Shown here piece after piece: positions 16,174 to 25,549 of a stretch of 64,000 nt of DNA; position 1 is the first letter of the stretch; the number at the start of each line of letters is the position of its first letter. The stretch lies in NCBI RefSeq assembly GCF_900111805.1, contig NZ_FOJN01000007.1, positions 147,259 through 211,258 on the forward strand, read 5' to 3'. The notes under the pieces were generated by a model. It saw only the letters and a program-made list of their open reading frames with translations, was not told the DNA's origin and did no database searches. The translations under genes were made by a program, and so were the position numbers. This stretch comes from Rhodococcoides kroppenstedtii (GTDB taxonomy: Bacteria > Actinomycetota > Actinomycetes > Mycobacteriales > Mycobacteriaceae).

Positions 16174-17189
16174 CGGGACACCTCGCTCGTCTTGTGGTCG
16201 GGGGTTGCCGGGTCGGTGGTCGAGTTGCGGACGTGGTGGAAGACCTCGTCGAGCGACGCTGGGCTCGCCCGCAGGGGGCCGAGGACCATGCGCTCGTGGT
16301 CGGCCGTGCGGATCAGCCACGTCAATGCGGCCTGCTGATCGTCCGAGACCACCTCCAGCGCACGCAGACCGGCGTCGGCGGGCCGACGCGCGTCGTTCCA
16401 CGCGGCGGTGACCCCGGCGGGGGCGGCGGCGATCAGGCGCTCGCCGTCGACGGGCCGGACGTCGACCTGGATGCGCGACGGACGGGTCGCGAGCACCTCG
16501 TCCAGCGTGCCGTGCACGGCCAGCGCGCCCTGGTGCATGATCGCCACCACGTCGGCCAGCTCCTCGGCTTCCTCGAGGTAGTGCGTCGTGAGGACGATGG
16601 TGGTGCCGGCGTCGCGCAGGTCGCGGACGAGGCTCCACAACGTGCGCCGGGATTCCGGGTCGAGGCCGGTGGTCGGCTCGTCGAGCACGATGAGTTCCGG
16701 TGCGCCCCAGATGGCCATGGCCAGATCGAGCCGTCGACGCTCGCCGCCGGAGAGCGAGTCCACTCGGTTCTCGCTGCGGTGCGTGAGGTCGACCAGGCCG
16801 AGTACGCGGTCGACGGAATCGGTGCGGCTCGACAGTCGGGACCACATGGTGAGCTCGGCGCGCACGCTGATCTCGCCGAAGTGTCCCGCCTCCTGGAGCA
16901 CCACGCCGGTGCGGGCGCGGATCTCCGCGGGGTCGCGGAAGGGGTCGACGCCGAATACCGTCAGGTCGCCTCCGGAGCGCTCCCGGAAGCCCTGCAGGAT
17001 CTCGAGCGTCGTCGTCTTGCCCGCGCCGTTGGTGCCCAGCAGCGCGAAGATCTCGCCGCGGCGCACGGTCAACGACACGTCGCGCACGGCGTGGTACTCG
17101 TCGTAGTGGAAGTCGAGGCCGGCGGCGTGGACCACGGCGTCGGGGGGAGGTGCCGTGGTCGCGTTCTCGGGGTGAGTCGACTCGGTCAT
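16170..17189 (-). CDS. ABC transporter ATP-binding protein (DrrA/CcmA-like)
   Basis: This 339-residue ATPase carries Walker A GTNGAGKTT, signature LSGGERRRLDLAMA, Walker B LIVLDEPTTGLDP and the switch His in TTHYLEEAEE. After the about 220-residue ATPase domain, a C-terminal domain of about 90 residues resembles that of DrrA-type exporters. The ATG complement at 17187-17189 is the likely start; the frame runs further upstream without coding character. It is divergent from a response regulator gene with a gap of about 144 bp. The exporter and two-component system are probably functionally linked. Confidence 0.92.
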   Translation of the reverse strand: MTESTHPENATTAPPPDAVVHAAGLDFHYDEYHAVRDVSLTVRRGEIFALLGTNGAGKTTTLEILQGFRERSGGDLTVFGVDPFRDPAEIRARTGVVLQEAGHFGEISVRAELTMWSRLSSRTDSVDRVLGLVDLTHRSENRVDSLSGGERRRLDLAMAIWGAPELIVLDEPTTGLDPESRRTLWSLVRDLRDAGTTIVLTTHYLEEAEELADVVAIMHQGALAVHGTLDEVLATRPSRIQVDVRPVDGERLIAAAPAGVTAAWNDARRPADAGLRALEVVSDDQQAALTWLIRTADHERMVLGPLRASPASLDEVFHHVRNSTTDPATPDHKTSEVSR

Positions 17190-17333
17190 GGCTCGATACT
17201 CGGCGACCGCCGTCACGGCGAGTAGTGCCGTTCCAGCCGGTCTCGCATGAGCTTTGTCATGTGTGCCCCGGTCCGACTCCGGGTGCCGTCGTCCTCGGGC
17301 GATACTGGGCGGGTGGCGACGGGAGGGGACCGA

Positions 17334-17939
17334 GTGGGGGACGTCCGCATCGTGGTGGCGGACGACGAGGTGACCATCCGCTCCGCACTGGTCGAACTGA
17401 TCGGCCTGCGTCCGGGCCTGTCCGTCGTCGGCGGAGCGGCCGACGGAGCGGAGGCCGTCGCTCTGGCCAAGGCCCACCGGCCGGACATCGCGCTGCTCGA
17501 CGCGGACATGCCCGTGATGAGCGGCATCGAGGCGTGCGCGGTCCTCGCACCCCTGGGAGTGAAGGTCGTGATCCTCACCGCGAGCGTGGCCCCCTCGACG
17601 ATGCGCGACGCCATGAACGCCGGCGCGAGCGGCTACGTCACCAAGGCCACCGCGGTGGACGAGCTGGCGGACATCATCGGCAAGGTTGCGCGCGGGCAGT
17701 CCTACGTCGACCCGCAGCTCGCGGCGAGCGTCCTCAGCGCACCGCAGAATCCGTTGAGCGCGAGGGAGATCGAGGTGCTGCGTCTAGTGCTTCCGGGCAC
17801 GCCGGTCGCGGACATCGCGGAGGAGCTCCATCTGGCGGTGGGGACCGTCCGGAACTACCTCTCGTCCGCGATGTCCGCTCTCGGCGCACGCAATCGGCAC
17901 GAGGCCGCTCGGATGGCCGTGCAGAAGGGGTGGGTGTGA
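17334..17939 (+). CDS. NarL/DesR-type response regulator
   Basis: This 201-residue regulator has a receiver domain (acidic pair in VADDE, phosphoacceptor Asp56 in LLDADMPVMSG, Lys in YVTKAT) and a LuxR-type helix-turn-helix (SAREIEVLRLVLPG, then GTVRNYLSSAMSALGARNRHEA). GTG 17334 is preferred because GGGAGGGG lies 5 bases upstream. GTG 17313 in the same frame would fit a leaderless transcript from a GATACT -10-like element at 17301-17306 and adds seven residues. It is divergent from the ABC exporter genes and is probably the partner of the kinase at 18280, although a small convergent gene separates them. Confidence 0.9.
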   Translation: MGDVRIVVADDEVTIRSALVELIGLRPGLSVVGGAADGAEAVALAKAHRPDIALLDADMPVMSGIEACAVLAPLGVKVVILTASVAPSTMRDAMNAGASGYVTKATAVDELADIIGKVARGQSYVDPQLAASVLSAPQNPLSAREIEVLRLVLPGTPVADIAEELHLAVGTVRNYLSSAMSALGARNRHEAARMAVQKGWV

Positions 17940-17947
17940 CCGGCGCG

Positions 17948-18181
17948 TCAGCCGTGCGCCGGCCGATTGCCGCGCAGCGCGACGTACAGCGGGCGGCCGA
18001 GGCCGTAGGCCACCAGGACGACGGCGAGCACGACGAACATCGTGTCCGCGCCGCCGCCGGCGGCGTAGACGATCGCCAGCGCCAGCGCGCTGACGAGCAG
18101 GTTCGCGACGGCCACGGGGATTTCGCGGGCGAGCGTCGGGGCGGGTCCGAACTTCATGACGTCCTCGGTGAAATGCGACAT
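17948..18181 (-). CDS. Small two-helix membrane protein, function unknown
   Basis: This 77-residue protein lies between the response regulator and the sensor kinase genes on the opposite strand. It has an amphipathic N-terminus (MSHFTEDVMKFGPAPTLARE) and two hydrophobic segments (about residues 22-40 and 45-63) with a short loop, ending in a basic tail. A ribosome binding site AAGGGAAGGA is about 10 bases upstream on the minus strand. No family is recognised. It could be an accessory or regulatory subunit of the two-component system or exporter, purely from position. Confidence 0.6.
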   Translation of the reverse strand: MSHFTEDVMKFGPAPTLAREIPVAVANLLVSALALAIVYAAGGGADTMFVVLAVVLVAYGLGRPLYVALRGNRPAHG

Positions 18182-18279
18182 GGTGCGCGTCCTTCCCTTC
18201 TCGGAGGGTGTCGATCCGTCCCTCTCGACCCTGCTCGGAGCGGACCCCGCCGGGTAGTGAGGCCGGTCAGGACTCCGGT

Positions 18280-19440
18280 ATGACGAATCACCCGTCCGAC
18301 TCCCGCGAGCCGGTGGTGCGGCCACCGGTGACGAACTACACCCGCGTCGGCAGCCTCTACGTCGCAGCGACGCTCTACGTCATGTCGTGGGGAACGGTGC
18401 TCCCGCTGATGTGGCGGACCCCCCTGCGGCTCGATCGGCCCGCGGTCTGGCTCTGCTGTGGCGTCGTACTCGCGGCCCTGCTCGGTCTGACCTGGCTGAT
18501 CACGCGGGCGGCCGTGCCCGGTCACGTAGAGTCGCGACCGTTCCGACGCGCGGTGGCCTGGTATCTCGGCGTCGTGGCCGTGGGCGCGGTGATCGTCGCG
18601 GTGGTGGGCCAGGCGGCCTACGCGCAGCTCGCCTGGCTCGGCACCCTGCCGTTGATCTGCGGCGCCTTCGCCGCGTCCATGGTGTCGACACGGTGGGGTG
18701 CGGCGGCCACGATCGTTCTCGTCCCCGCGTGCCTCCCGATCACCGGCACGCCGGGGGCGCTCTGGATCTTCCTGGTGCTGGGCGCGGCCAACTTCCTCTA
18801 CGTCCGCCTGGCCATGTGGATCTTCCGCCACGTCCGTGAACTCGACGCGGCCCGGCGACAGATCGCCCGGATGAGCATCGACCAGGAACGGTCCCGGTTC
18901 TCCCGCGACCTGCACGACGTCATGGGCCGCTCGTTGTCGTCCATCGCCCTGACCTGTGAGCTGGCCCTGTCCGTGCGAGACGACGCCGCCGCGAAGGACG
19001 CACACGTCCGCGACGCGCAGCGGACGGCGCAGCGCGCCCTCGCCGACATGCGCGCACTGGTGCGCGGGTACCACGACATCGAATTCGACACCGAACTCGC
19101 CGACGCGCTCGTCCTGCTCCGCACGGCCGGCGTGTTCGCCGAGGCCGACGGCGACGGCGGAGCCGACCTGGACCCGGCGGCGTCGCAGGCCGCCGCGTGG
19201 GTGATCCGCGAGGCGGTGACCAACGTGCTGAAGCACGCTCCGGCCGCGACGGAATGCGAACTCACGCTGCGCGAGGGGGTGCTCGAGATCGTCAACGACG
19301 GCGTCGACGGGCAGGCCGCCGGCGACGGACTCGGCCGCGGTCTGGCCGGACTGCGCGAGCGGGTGGAGGCCGTCGGCGGGACGTTCGCGGCGGGCCGCGT
19401 CGGCGCCACGTTTCGCGTGCGGTGCCATTTCCCGGCGTGA
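18280..19440 (+). CDS. Membrane sensor histidine kinase, DesK/LiaS-like
   Basis: This 386-residue kinase has four to six hydrophobic segments in its first about 190 residues, then the HisKA_3 domain with H-box SRFSRDLHDVMGRSLSSIALTCELA and a HATPase domain (AAWVIREAVTNVLKHAPA; G-box GDGLGRGLAGLRERV). The compact multi-helix sensor with almost no extracellular loop resembles DesK and BceS/LiaS kinases, which sense membrane state or transporter activity. It is probably the partner of the regulator at 17334 and controls the adjacent ABC exporter. The ATG at 18280 is the first good start after a 98-bp divergent gap. Confidence 0.9.
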   Translation: MTNHPSDSREPVVRPPVTNYTRVGSLYVAATLYVMSWGTVLPLMWRTPLRLDRPAVWLCCGVVLAALLGLTWLITRAAVPGHVESRPFRRAVAWYLGVVAVGAVIVAVVGQAAYAQLAWLGTLPLICGAFAASMVSTRWGAAATIVLVPACLPITGTPGALWIFLVLGAANFLYVRLAMWIFRHVRELDAARRQIARMSIDQERSRFSRDLHDVMGRSLSSIALTCELALSVRDDAAAKDAHVRDAQRTAQRALADMRALVRGYHDIEFDTELADALVLLRTAGVFAEADGDGGADLDPAASQAAAWVIREAVTNVLKHAPAATECELTLREGVLEIVNDGVDGQAAGDGLGRGLAGLRERVEAVGGTFAAGRVGATFRVRCHFPA

Positions 19441-19485
19441 TGGCGGCGTGCGCTGACGGCGTGCGGTGACACGTGCTCGAGGCAC

Positions 19486-19498
19486 GCAACGGTGTTGC
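19486..19498. promoter_or_regulatory. Inverted repeat upstream of exaC, candidate operator
   Basis: GCAAC-GGT-GTTGC is a perfect 5-bp inverted repeat about 80 bp before the exaC start, within the 138-bp gap after the kinase gene. TTGCAA (19495-19500) and TAGTGT (19513-19518) resemble promoter hexamers but their spacing is only 12 bp. Related GCAACAC strings occur upstream of the ethanolamine permease gene (22619-22634), so a shared regulator is possible. Confidence 0.35.
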
Positions 19499-19578
19499 AA
19501 CGGTCGGCTTCGTAGTGTTCCCGGTCACAGCCCCCGGCAAACACGGGGGCGGATCACGAGCGACGAAGGAGCTCTTCG

Positions 19579-21101
<1,523 letters not shown>

Positions 21102-21102
<1 letters not shown>

Positions 21103-21629
21103 TGCTGCCCCGCTTGAAGGCCACCGCCGGGGCGATGGAGTTGCTCCGTCGCCTCGGCGGTCTCCACGGCGCGCTGATGATGCATCAGAGCGGCGGTTGC
21201 TGCGACGGCTCGTCCCCGATGTGTTACCCCGCAGGCGAATTCATCGTCGGCGATCGGGACGTGCTGCTCGGACTGCTCGATCTGCGTGCCGACGTCGACA
21301 CCGTGCCCGCCGACCTGCCGGCCGACGCCGACGCCGTGCCGGTGTGGATCTCCGGGTCGCAGTTCGAGGCCTGGAAGCACACGCAGATGGTGCTCGACGT
21401 CGTGCCCGGTCGGGGGAGCGGGTTCTCCCTCGAGACGCCCGAGGGGCTCCGGTTCCTCAGTCGTGGCCGGGCCTTCACCGAGGAGGAGCTGTCGACGCTC
21501 GCCTCCCAGCCCCCGCTCACCGGGGCGCAGTGGGAGGACGGCGAGCGGCCCGAAGTGCCGAGCGAGTCCGTCGTCGTCGCCGAGGCCGTCGACGCCTGCC
21601 CGGTGCCGGGTATGACGCTGCAGGGTTGA
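21102..21629 (+). CDS. DUF779 family protein
   Basis: This 175-residue DUF779 protein has the conserved Cys-rich N-terminal motif HQSGGCCDGSSPMCYPAGEF, consistent with metal binding. Family members are nearly always encoded directly after an ExaC/AcoD-type aldehyde dehydrogenase, as here. It overlaps the exaC stop by one base, indicating coupling. The biochemical function is not established; an accessory role for the dehydrogenase is the usual inference. The last about 50 residues look less conserved. Confidence 0.9.
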
Positions 21630-21634
21630 GATTC

Positions 21635-21671
21635 GGTGCAGTAGTCCACCTCCACGGTGGACTACTGCACC
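21635..21671. repeat. 37-bp hairpin repeat, copy 1 (downstream flank of the DUF559 gene)
   Basis: Two perfectly complementary 16-base arms (21635-21650 and 21656-21671) surround a 5-base loop. The left arm begins GGTGCAGTAG and the right ends CTACTGCACC. It begins 5 bp after the DUF779 stop and contains the stop codon of the DUF559 gene on the other strand, so it may act as a bidirectional terminator. A near-identical copy at 22565-22601 lies on the far side of the DUF559 gene in the same orientation. Confidence 0.9.
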
Positions 21672-22513
21672 CGAGTCACGAAGCGTCGGATCTCCTCGAC
21701 GACCTCATCGGGTCGATGGGTCAGGTCGTGCCAGGTGTATCGCAGCACCGTCCAGTGTCGAACGAGAACGTTCTGACGCCGCCGATCCCGATGGAAGACG
21801 GTGCTGTCCGAATGAAACGCCCACCCGTCGATCTCGATCGCGAGGCGCTGCGCCGGGAACGCGATGTCGATGACGTACCCGCCGAACGGGTGGTTGACCT
21901 CCCACCCGGTCAGTCCTCCCGCCGTGAGCAAGCGGACCGCCAGCCGCTCGGCCTCCGACCGGGCGCCGCCTTCCGCCGCGCGCAGATACCGCTCGGCCAC
22001 TCGATGGCCGTGGCGGCGAGCATTGCGGTCCTGCGCCCGTCGAAGGGCGGGGAGAGTGGCGTTGCGCTGCAACTGGCGGTCGACGAGTTGCTGGCCGAGA
22101 ACGGTCGACGCCTCGAGCACCGTCAGCTCCAGTCGTGTCACGCGAACGCCTCGCAGTTCGACGACGTCGGCCGGGTCCAGCGTGCGTCGTCGTCTGCGCA
22201 CCCCCGACGCGCTGCGCCCCGACGCCGTGCGGGGCACCGTCACCTCGATCACGGGAACTAGGTAGGTGGTCAGTCCCAGCCAGAACGCGGCGCCGGCGCC
22301 GCTCAACACCCCGGCCCCGGTGGACCACACGGCGCACCGCGCTCGGGCCTCATCGGTGAACGGTCGGTCCACGGCGACGTAGAGCCCCCGGGCAACACGC
22401 CGCCAGGCTCCGGAGTTCACTCGCCTCTCGATCACCCGGTGCGTCAGTCCGGCAGCGCGTGCCTGTGCAGTCGTGATCACGCCGTCCTGCCGGGCGAGCA
22501 CCTTTTCGATCAT
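21662..22513 (-). CDS. DUF559 protein with AbiEi-like N-terminal domain
   Basis: This 283-residue protein's N-terminal region (MIEKVLARQDGVITTAQARAAG... WRRVARGLYVA) matches the winged-helix AbiEi antitoxin-type domain. The C-terminal DUF559 domain has a Vsr/PD-(D/E)XK-like nuclease core (GYVIDIAFPAQRLAIEIDGW, then HRDRRRQNVLVRHWTVLRYTW). These proteins are common in rhodococci and mycobacteria, of unknown function. The ATG complement at 22511-22513 is preferred; the open frame reaches 22585, but those codons lie in the flanking repeat. The gene runs opposite to its neighbours and is bracketed by two copies of a 37-bp hairpin repeat, suggesting a later arrival between exaC-DUF779 and the ethanolamine genes. 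No toxin partner is adjacent. Confidence 0.85.
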   Translation of the reverse strand: MIEKVLARQDGVITTAQARAAGLTHRVIERRVNSGAWRRVARGLYVAVDRPFTDEARARCAVWSTGAGVLSGAGAAFWLGLTTYLVPVIEVTVPRTASGRSASGVRRRRRTLDPADVVELRGVRVTRLELTVLEASTVLGQQLVDRQLQRNATLPALRRAQDRNARRHGHRVAERYLRAAEGGARSEAERLAVRLLTAGGLTGWEVNHPFGGYVIDIAFPAQRLAIEIDGWAFHSDSTVFHRDRRRQNVLVRHWTVLRYTWHDLTHRPDEVVEEIRRFVTRVQ

Positions 22514-22564
22514 GACTGGATCGACGCGGCTTCCGTCCGAGCCGTTCCGCCCCACGCCGTTCTC

Positions 22565-22601
22565 GGTGCAGAAATCCACCCCCACGGTGGACTACTGCAC
22601 C
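22565..22601. repeat. 37-bp hairpin repeat, copy 2 (upstream flank of the DUF559 gene)
   Basis: This is the same hairpin as at 21635-21671 in direct orientation: arms 22565-22580 and 22586-22601 with a 5-base loop. The left arm differs from copy 1 at two positions (AAA for TAG); the right arm is identical. Together the copies bracket a 0.9-kb segment carrying only the DUF559 gene. Confidence 0.88.
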
Positions 22602-22678
22602 GAATCGGCAAACACGGTGCAACACCCCCGCAACACACCCCACCTACGGTCCCACCACCCCCGCGAGAAAGGCTCACC

Positions 22679-24097
22679 ATGGCCGTCAAGGAACCACAGT
22701 CCGGCACCCAGCCCACCGACGACTACCTGGCCAGACGCACGTTGAGGTCGGGCACGGCGGGGTGGGTGCTGCTCGCCGGTCTCGGCGTGAGCTACGTGGT
22801 GTCGGGTGACTACTCGGGCTGGAACTTCGGGCTCGAGCAGGGCGGCTTCGGCGGCCTCGCCATCGCGGCGGTCCTGATCGCCGGCATGTACCTGGCGATG
22901 GTGCTGGGCATGGCGGAGATGTCGTCCGCACTTCCCGCGGCGGGCGGCGGCTACACGTTCGCGCGGCGCGCACTCGGGCCGTGGGGCGGATTCGCCACCG
23001 GAACGGCCATTCTCATCGAGTACGCGATCGCGCCGGCGGCCATCGCGACGTTCATCGGTGCGTACGTCGAGTCGCTCGGCCTGTTCGGCATCACCGACGG
23101 GTGGTGGGTGTACCTGGCGGTGTACGCGATCTTCATCGGCGTGCATCTGGCCGGTGTCGGCGAGGCGCTCAAGGTCATGTTCGTTATCACGGCGATCGCG
23201 CTGGTGGGCCTGGTGATCTTCGCGATCGCGGCCGTGCCGATGTTCGACGTCGCCAACCTCACCGACATCGAACCGACCGACGCCGCGGGCGCCTCCAGCT
23301 TCCTGCCGATGGGCTACCTGGGCATCTGGGCGGCGGTGCCGTTCGCGATCTGGTTCTTCCTCGCTATCGAGGGCGTGCCGTTGGCGGCCGAGGAGGCCAA
23401 GGACCCGGCGCGCAACGTGCCCCGCGGCATCATCGCCGCCATGGCGGTGCTGCTGGTGACGGCGGCCGCGATGCTGATCCTGGTCACCGGAGCCGGCGGC
23501 GCGGAGGCCATGCAGTCCTCGGGCAACCCGCTGGTGGAGGCCCTCGGCGACAGCGGCGCCGCGACCGTCGTCAATTACATCGGCCTCGCCGGCCTGGTCG
23601 CCAGCTTCTTCTCCATCATGTACGCCTACTCGCGCCAGCTGTTCGCCCTGAGCCGCGCGGGCTACCTCCCGAAGTCGATGTCGGTGGTGAACTCCCGCAA
23701 GGCGCCGACGCTGGCGCTGATCGTGCCGGGTGTCATCGGCTTCGCCCTGACCTTCACCGGCAAGGGCTCGATGTTGCTGAACATGGCCGTCTTCGGCGCC
23801 GCCCTGAGCTACGTTCTGATGATGGTGAGCCACATCGTGCTCCGCCGTCGCGAGCCAGAGATGCCGCGCCCCTACCGGACTCCCGGCGGCACGCTGACCA
23901 CGGGCTTCGCGCTGGTCGTCGCGGCCCTCGCCGTGGTGGCCACCTTCCTGGTGGACAGTCAGGCGGCGCTGTGGTGCCTGGCCGTGTTCGCCGCGTTCCT
24001 GGCGTACTTCGGTCTGTACAGCCGCCATCGCCTGGTGGCGTCCTCGCCCGACGAGGAGTTCGCCGCGCTGGCCGATGCGGAGCGTGACCTGGAATGA
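22679..24097 (+). CDS. eat: Ethanolamine permease (APC family)
   Basis: This 472-residue amino acid/polyamine/organocation transporter has about 12 hydrophobic helices. The first helix region SYVVSGDYSGWNFGLEQGGFGG is characteristic of ethanolamine permeases, as are AEMSSALPAAGGGYTFARRALGPWGG and FFLAIEGVPLAAEEAKDPARNVPRG. It imports ethanolamine for EutBC. GAGAAAGG precedes the ATG by about 7 bases, and TACGGT at 22645-22650 is a candidate -10. The stop overlaps the eutB start (ATGA), so transport and lyase genes are one operon. No cobalamin riboswitch is visible in the upstream gap. Confidence 0.93.
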   Translation: MAVKEPQSGTQPTDDYLARRTLRSGTAGWVLLAGLGVSYVVSGDYSGWNFGLEQGGFGGLAIAAVLIAGMYLAMVLGMAEMSSALPAAGGGYTFARRALGPWGGFATGTAILIEYAIAPAAIATFIGAYVESLGLFGITDGWWVYLAVYAIFIGVHLAGVGEALKVMFVITAIALVGLVIFAIAAVPMFDVANLTDIEPTDAAGASSFLPMGYLGIWAAVPFAIWFFLAIEGVPLAAEEAKDPARNVPRGIIAAMAVLLVTAAAMLILVTGAGGAEAMQSSGNPLVEALGDSGAATVVNYIGLAGLVASFFSIMYAYSRQLFALSRAGYLPKSMSVVNSRKAPTLALIVPGVIGFALTFTGKGSMLLNMAVFGAALSYVLMMVSHIVLRRREPEMPRPYRTPGGTLTTGFALVVAALAVVATFLVDSQAALWCLAVFAAFLAYFGLYSRHRLVASSPDEEFAALADAERDLE

Positions 24098-25506
24098 CCG
24101 TGTACCGACAGTCGTTGGCCGGCACCACCTTCACCTTCGACGGACTGGTCGAGGTGATGGCGAAGGCGACGCCGCCGCGATCCGGGGATCGGCTGGCCGG
24201 CTGCGCGGCCGAGTCCGACGCCGAACGTGCGGCAGCCGCATGGGTTCTCGCGGATCTGCCGCTGCAGACCTTCCTCGACGAGCAGGTGGTGCCGTACGAG
24301 GACGACGAGGTCACCCGGCTCATCTGCGACGCGCACGACGCCGACGCGTTCGGCGCCGTCTCGCACCTCACCGTCGGCGGTCTGCGCGACCACCTGCTCA
24401 CCGTCGCAGCGGAATCCGGCAGCGCCGAGACCCTGCGTGCCCTCGCCCCCGGGCTCACACCGGAGATGGTCGCGGCGACGAGCAAGATCATGCGGAACCA
24501 GGATCTGATCGCGGTGGCCAAGGCCGCGGTGGTGACGTCGGCGTTCCGCACCACCATCGGTCTGCCCGGCACCATGGCGACGCGCCTGCAGCCGAACCAC
24601 CCGACCGACGACCCGCACGGCATCGCCGCGGCCACGCTCGACGGCCTGCTCATGGGGTCCGGCGACGCGGTCATCGGCGTCAATCCCGCCACCGATTCCC
24701 CCTCCGCCACAGCCGATCTGCTGTACCTGCTGGACGAGATCCGGCAGCGATTCGAGATTCCCGTGCAGTCCTGCGTCCTCTCCCACGTGACGACGACGGT
24801 CGGCCTGATCGAGAAGGGCGTGCCGGTGGATCTGGTGTTCCAGTCCATCGCGGGGACCGAGGGCGCCAACCGCAGTTTCGGCGTCACCGTCCCCATGCTG
24901 CTGGAGGCGAACGAGGCGGGGAAGTCGTTGCACCGCGGCACCGTCGGCGACAACGTGATGTACCTCGAGACTGGTCAGGGGTCGGCGCTGTCGGCCGGTG
25001 CGCACCTCGGGACCGGCGGGAAACCGGTGGATCAGCAGACGCTCGAGACCCGCGGCTACGGACTGGCCCGCGCCCTCGACCCGCTCCTGGTCAACACCGT
25101 GGTGGGGTTCATCGGCCCCGAGTACCTCTACGACGGCAAGCAGATCGTCCGGGCCGGCCTCGAGGATCACTTCTGCGGCAAGCTGCTCGGCCTGCCGATG
25201 GGCGTCGACGTCTGCTACACCAACCACGCCGAGGCCGATCAGGACGACATGGACACGCTGCTGACGCTTCTCGGCGCGGCCGGGGCGGCGTTCGTCATCG
25301 CGGTGCCGGGTGCCGACGACGTCATGCTCGGCTACCAGAGCCTGTCCTTCCACGACGCGCTCTACGTCCGGCAGGTGCTGGGCCTCAAACCGGCGCCCGA
25401 GTTCGAGGCGTGGATGCACCGCCTCGGCATGACCGACGACGCCGGCCGCGTCCTCCCCGTCGACGCCTCGACCTCGCCGCTGCGTGCATTGGCGGCTCCG
25501 GCGTGA
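24094..25506 (+). CDS. eutB: Ethanolamine ammonia-lyase large subunit EutB
   Basis: This 470-residue large subunit of the adenosylcobalamin-dependent enzyme splits ethanolamine into acetaldehyde and ammonia. Family features include GVNPATDSPSATADLLYLLDEIR, QSCVLSHVTT, FQSIAGTEGANRSFGV, and LGLPMGVDVCYTNHAEADQDDMD near the C-terminus. Length and sequence match EutB throughout, with no truncation. It overlaps the permease stop by four bases. The final 11 codons lie in a 38-bp tandem repeat that continues through the eutB-eutC junction. No EutA reactivase or microcompartment shell genes are present, so this is the cytosolic, non-microcompartment type of pathway. Confidence 0.97.
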   Translation: MTVYRQSLAGTTFTFDGLVEVMAKATPPRSGDRLAGCAAESDAERAAAAWVLADLPLQTFLDEQVVPYEDDEVTRLICDAHDADAFGAVSHLTVGGLRDHLLTVAAESGSAETLRALAPGLTPEMVAATSKIMRNQDLIAVAKAAVVTSAFRTTIGLPGTMATRLQPNHPTDDPHGIAAATLDGLLMGSGDAVIGVNPATDSPSATADLLYLLDEIRQRFEIPVQSCVLSHVTTTVGLIEKGVPVDLVFQSIAGTEGANRSFGVTVPMLLEANEAGKSLHRGTVGDNVMYLETGQGSALSAGAHLGTGGKPVDQQTLETRGYGLARALDPLLVNTVVGFIGPEYLYDGKQIVRAGLEDHFCGKLLGLPMGVDVCYTNHAEADQDDMDTLLTLLGAAGAAFVIAVPGADDVMLGYQSLSFHDALYVRQVLGLKPAPEFEAWMHRLGMTDDAGRVLPVDASTSPLRALAAPA

Positions 25507-25549
25507 CCGCCTCGCCGCTCCGTGCATCGGCGGCTCCGGCATGACCGCC
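25474..25549 (+). repeat. 38-bp tandem duplication at the eutB-eutC junction
   Basis: Units 25474-25511 and 25512-25549 match at 35 of 38 positions. Unit 1 holds the eutB stop within GCGTGACCGCC; unit 2 holds the eutC start within GCATGACCGCC. Removing one unit would restore a GTGA stop/start overlap between the genes. The GTG at 25503 now opens a 13-codon frame through unit 2 that ends at the TGA overlapping the eutC ATG. Confidence 0.9.

Noticed and set aside
17208..17220. Short inverted repeat CGCCG-TCA-CGGCG between the ABC ATPase and response regulator genes
   Set aside because: Such short GC palindromes are common by chance at this base composition and it is not placed relative to a clear promoter.
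22602..22678. Cobalamin riboswitch before the ethanolamine permease and eutBC operon
   Set aside because: The 77-bp stretch between the repeat and the start is too short, and no B12-box-like consensus was seen.
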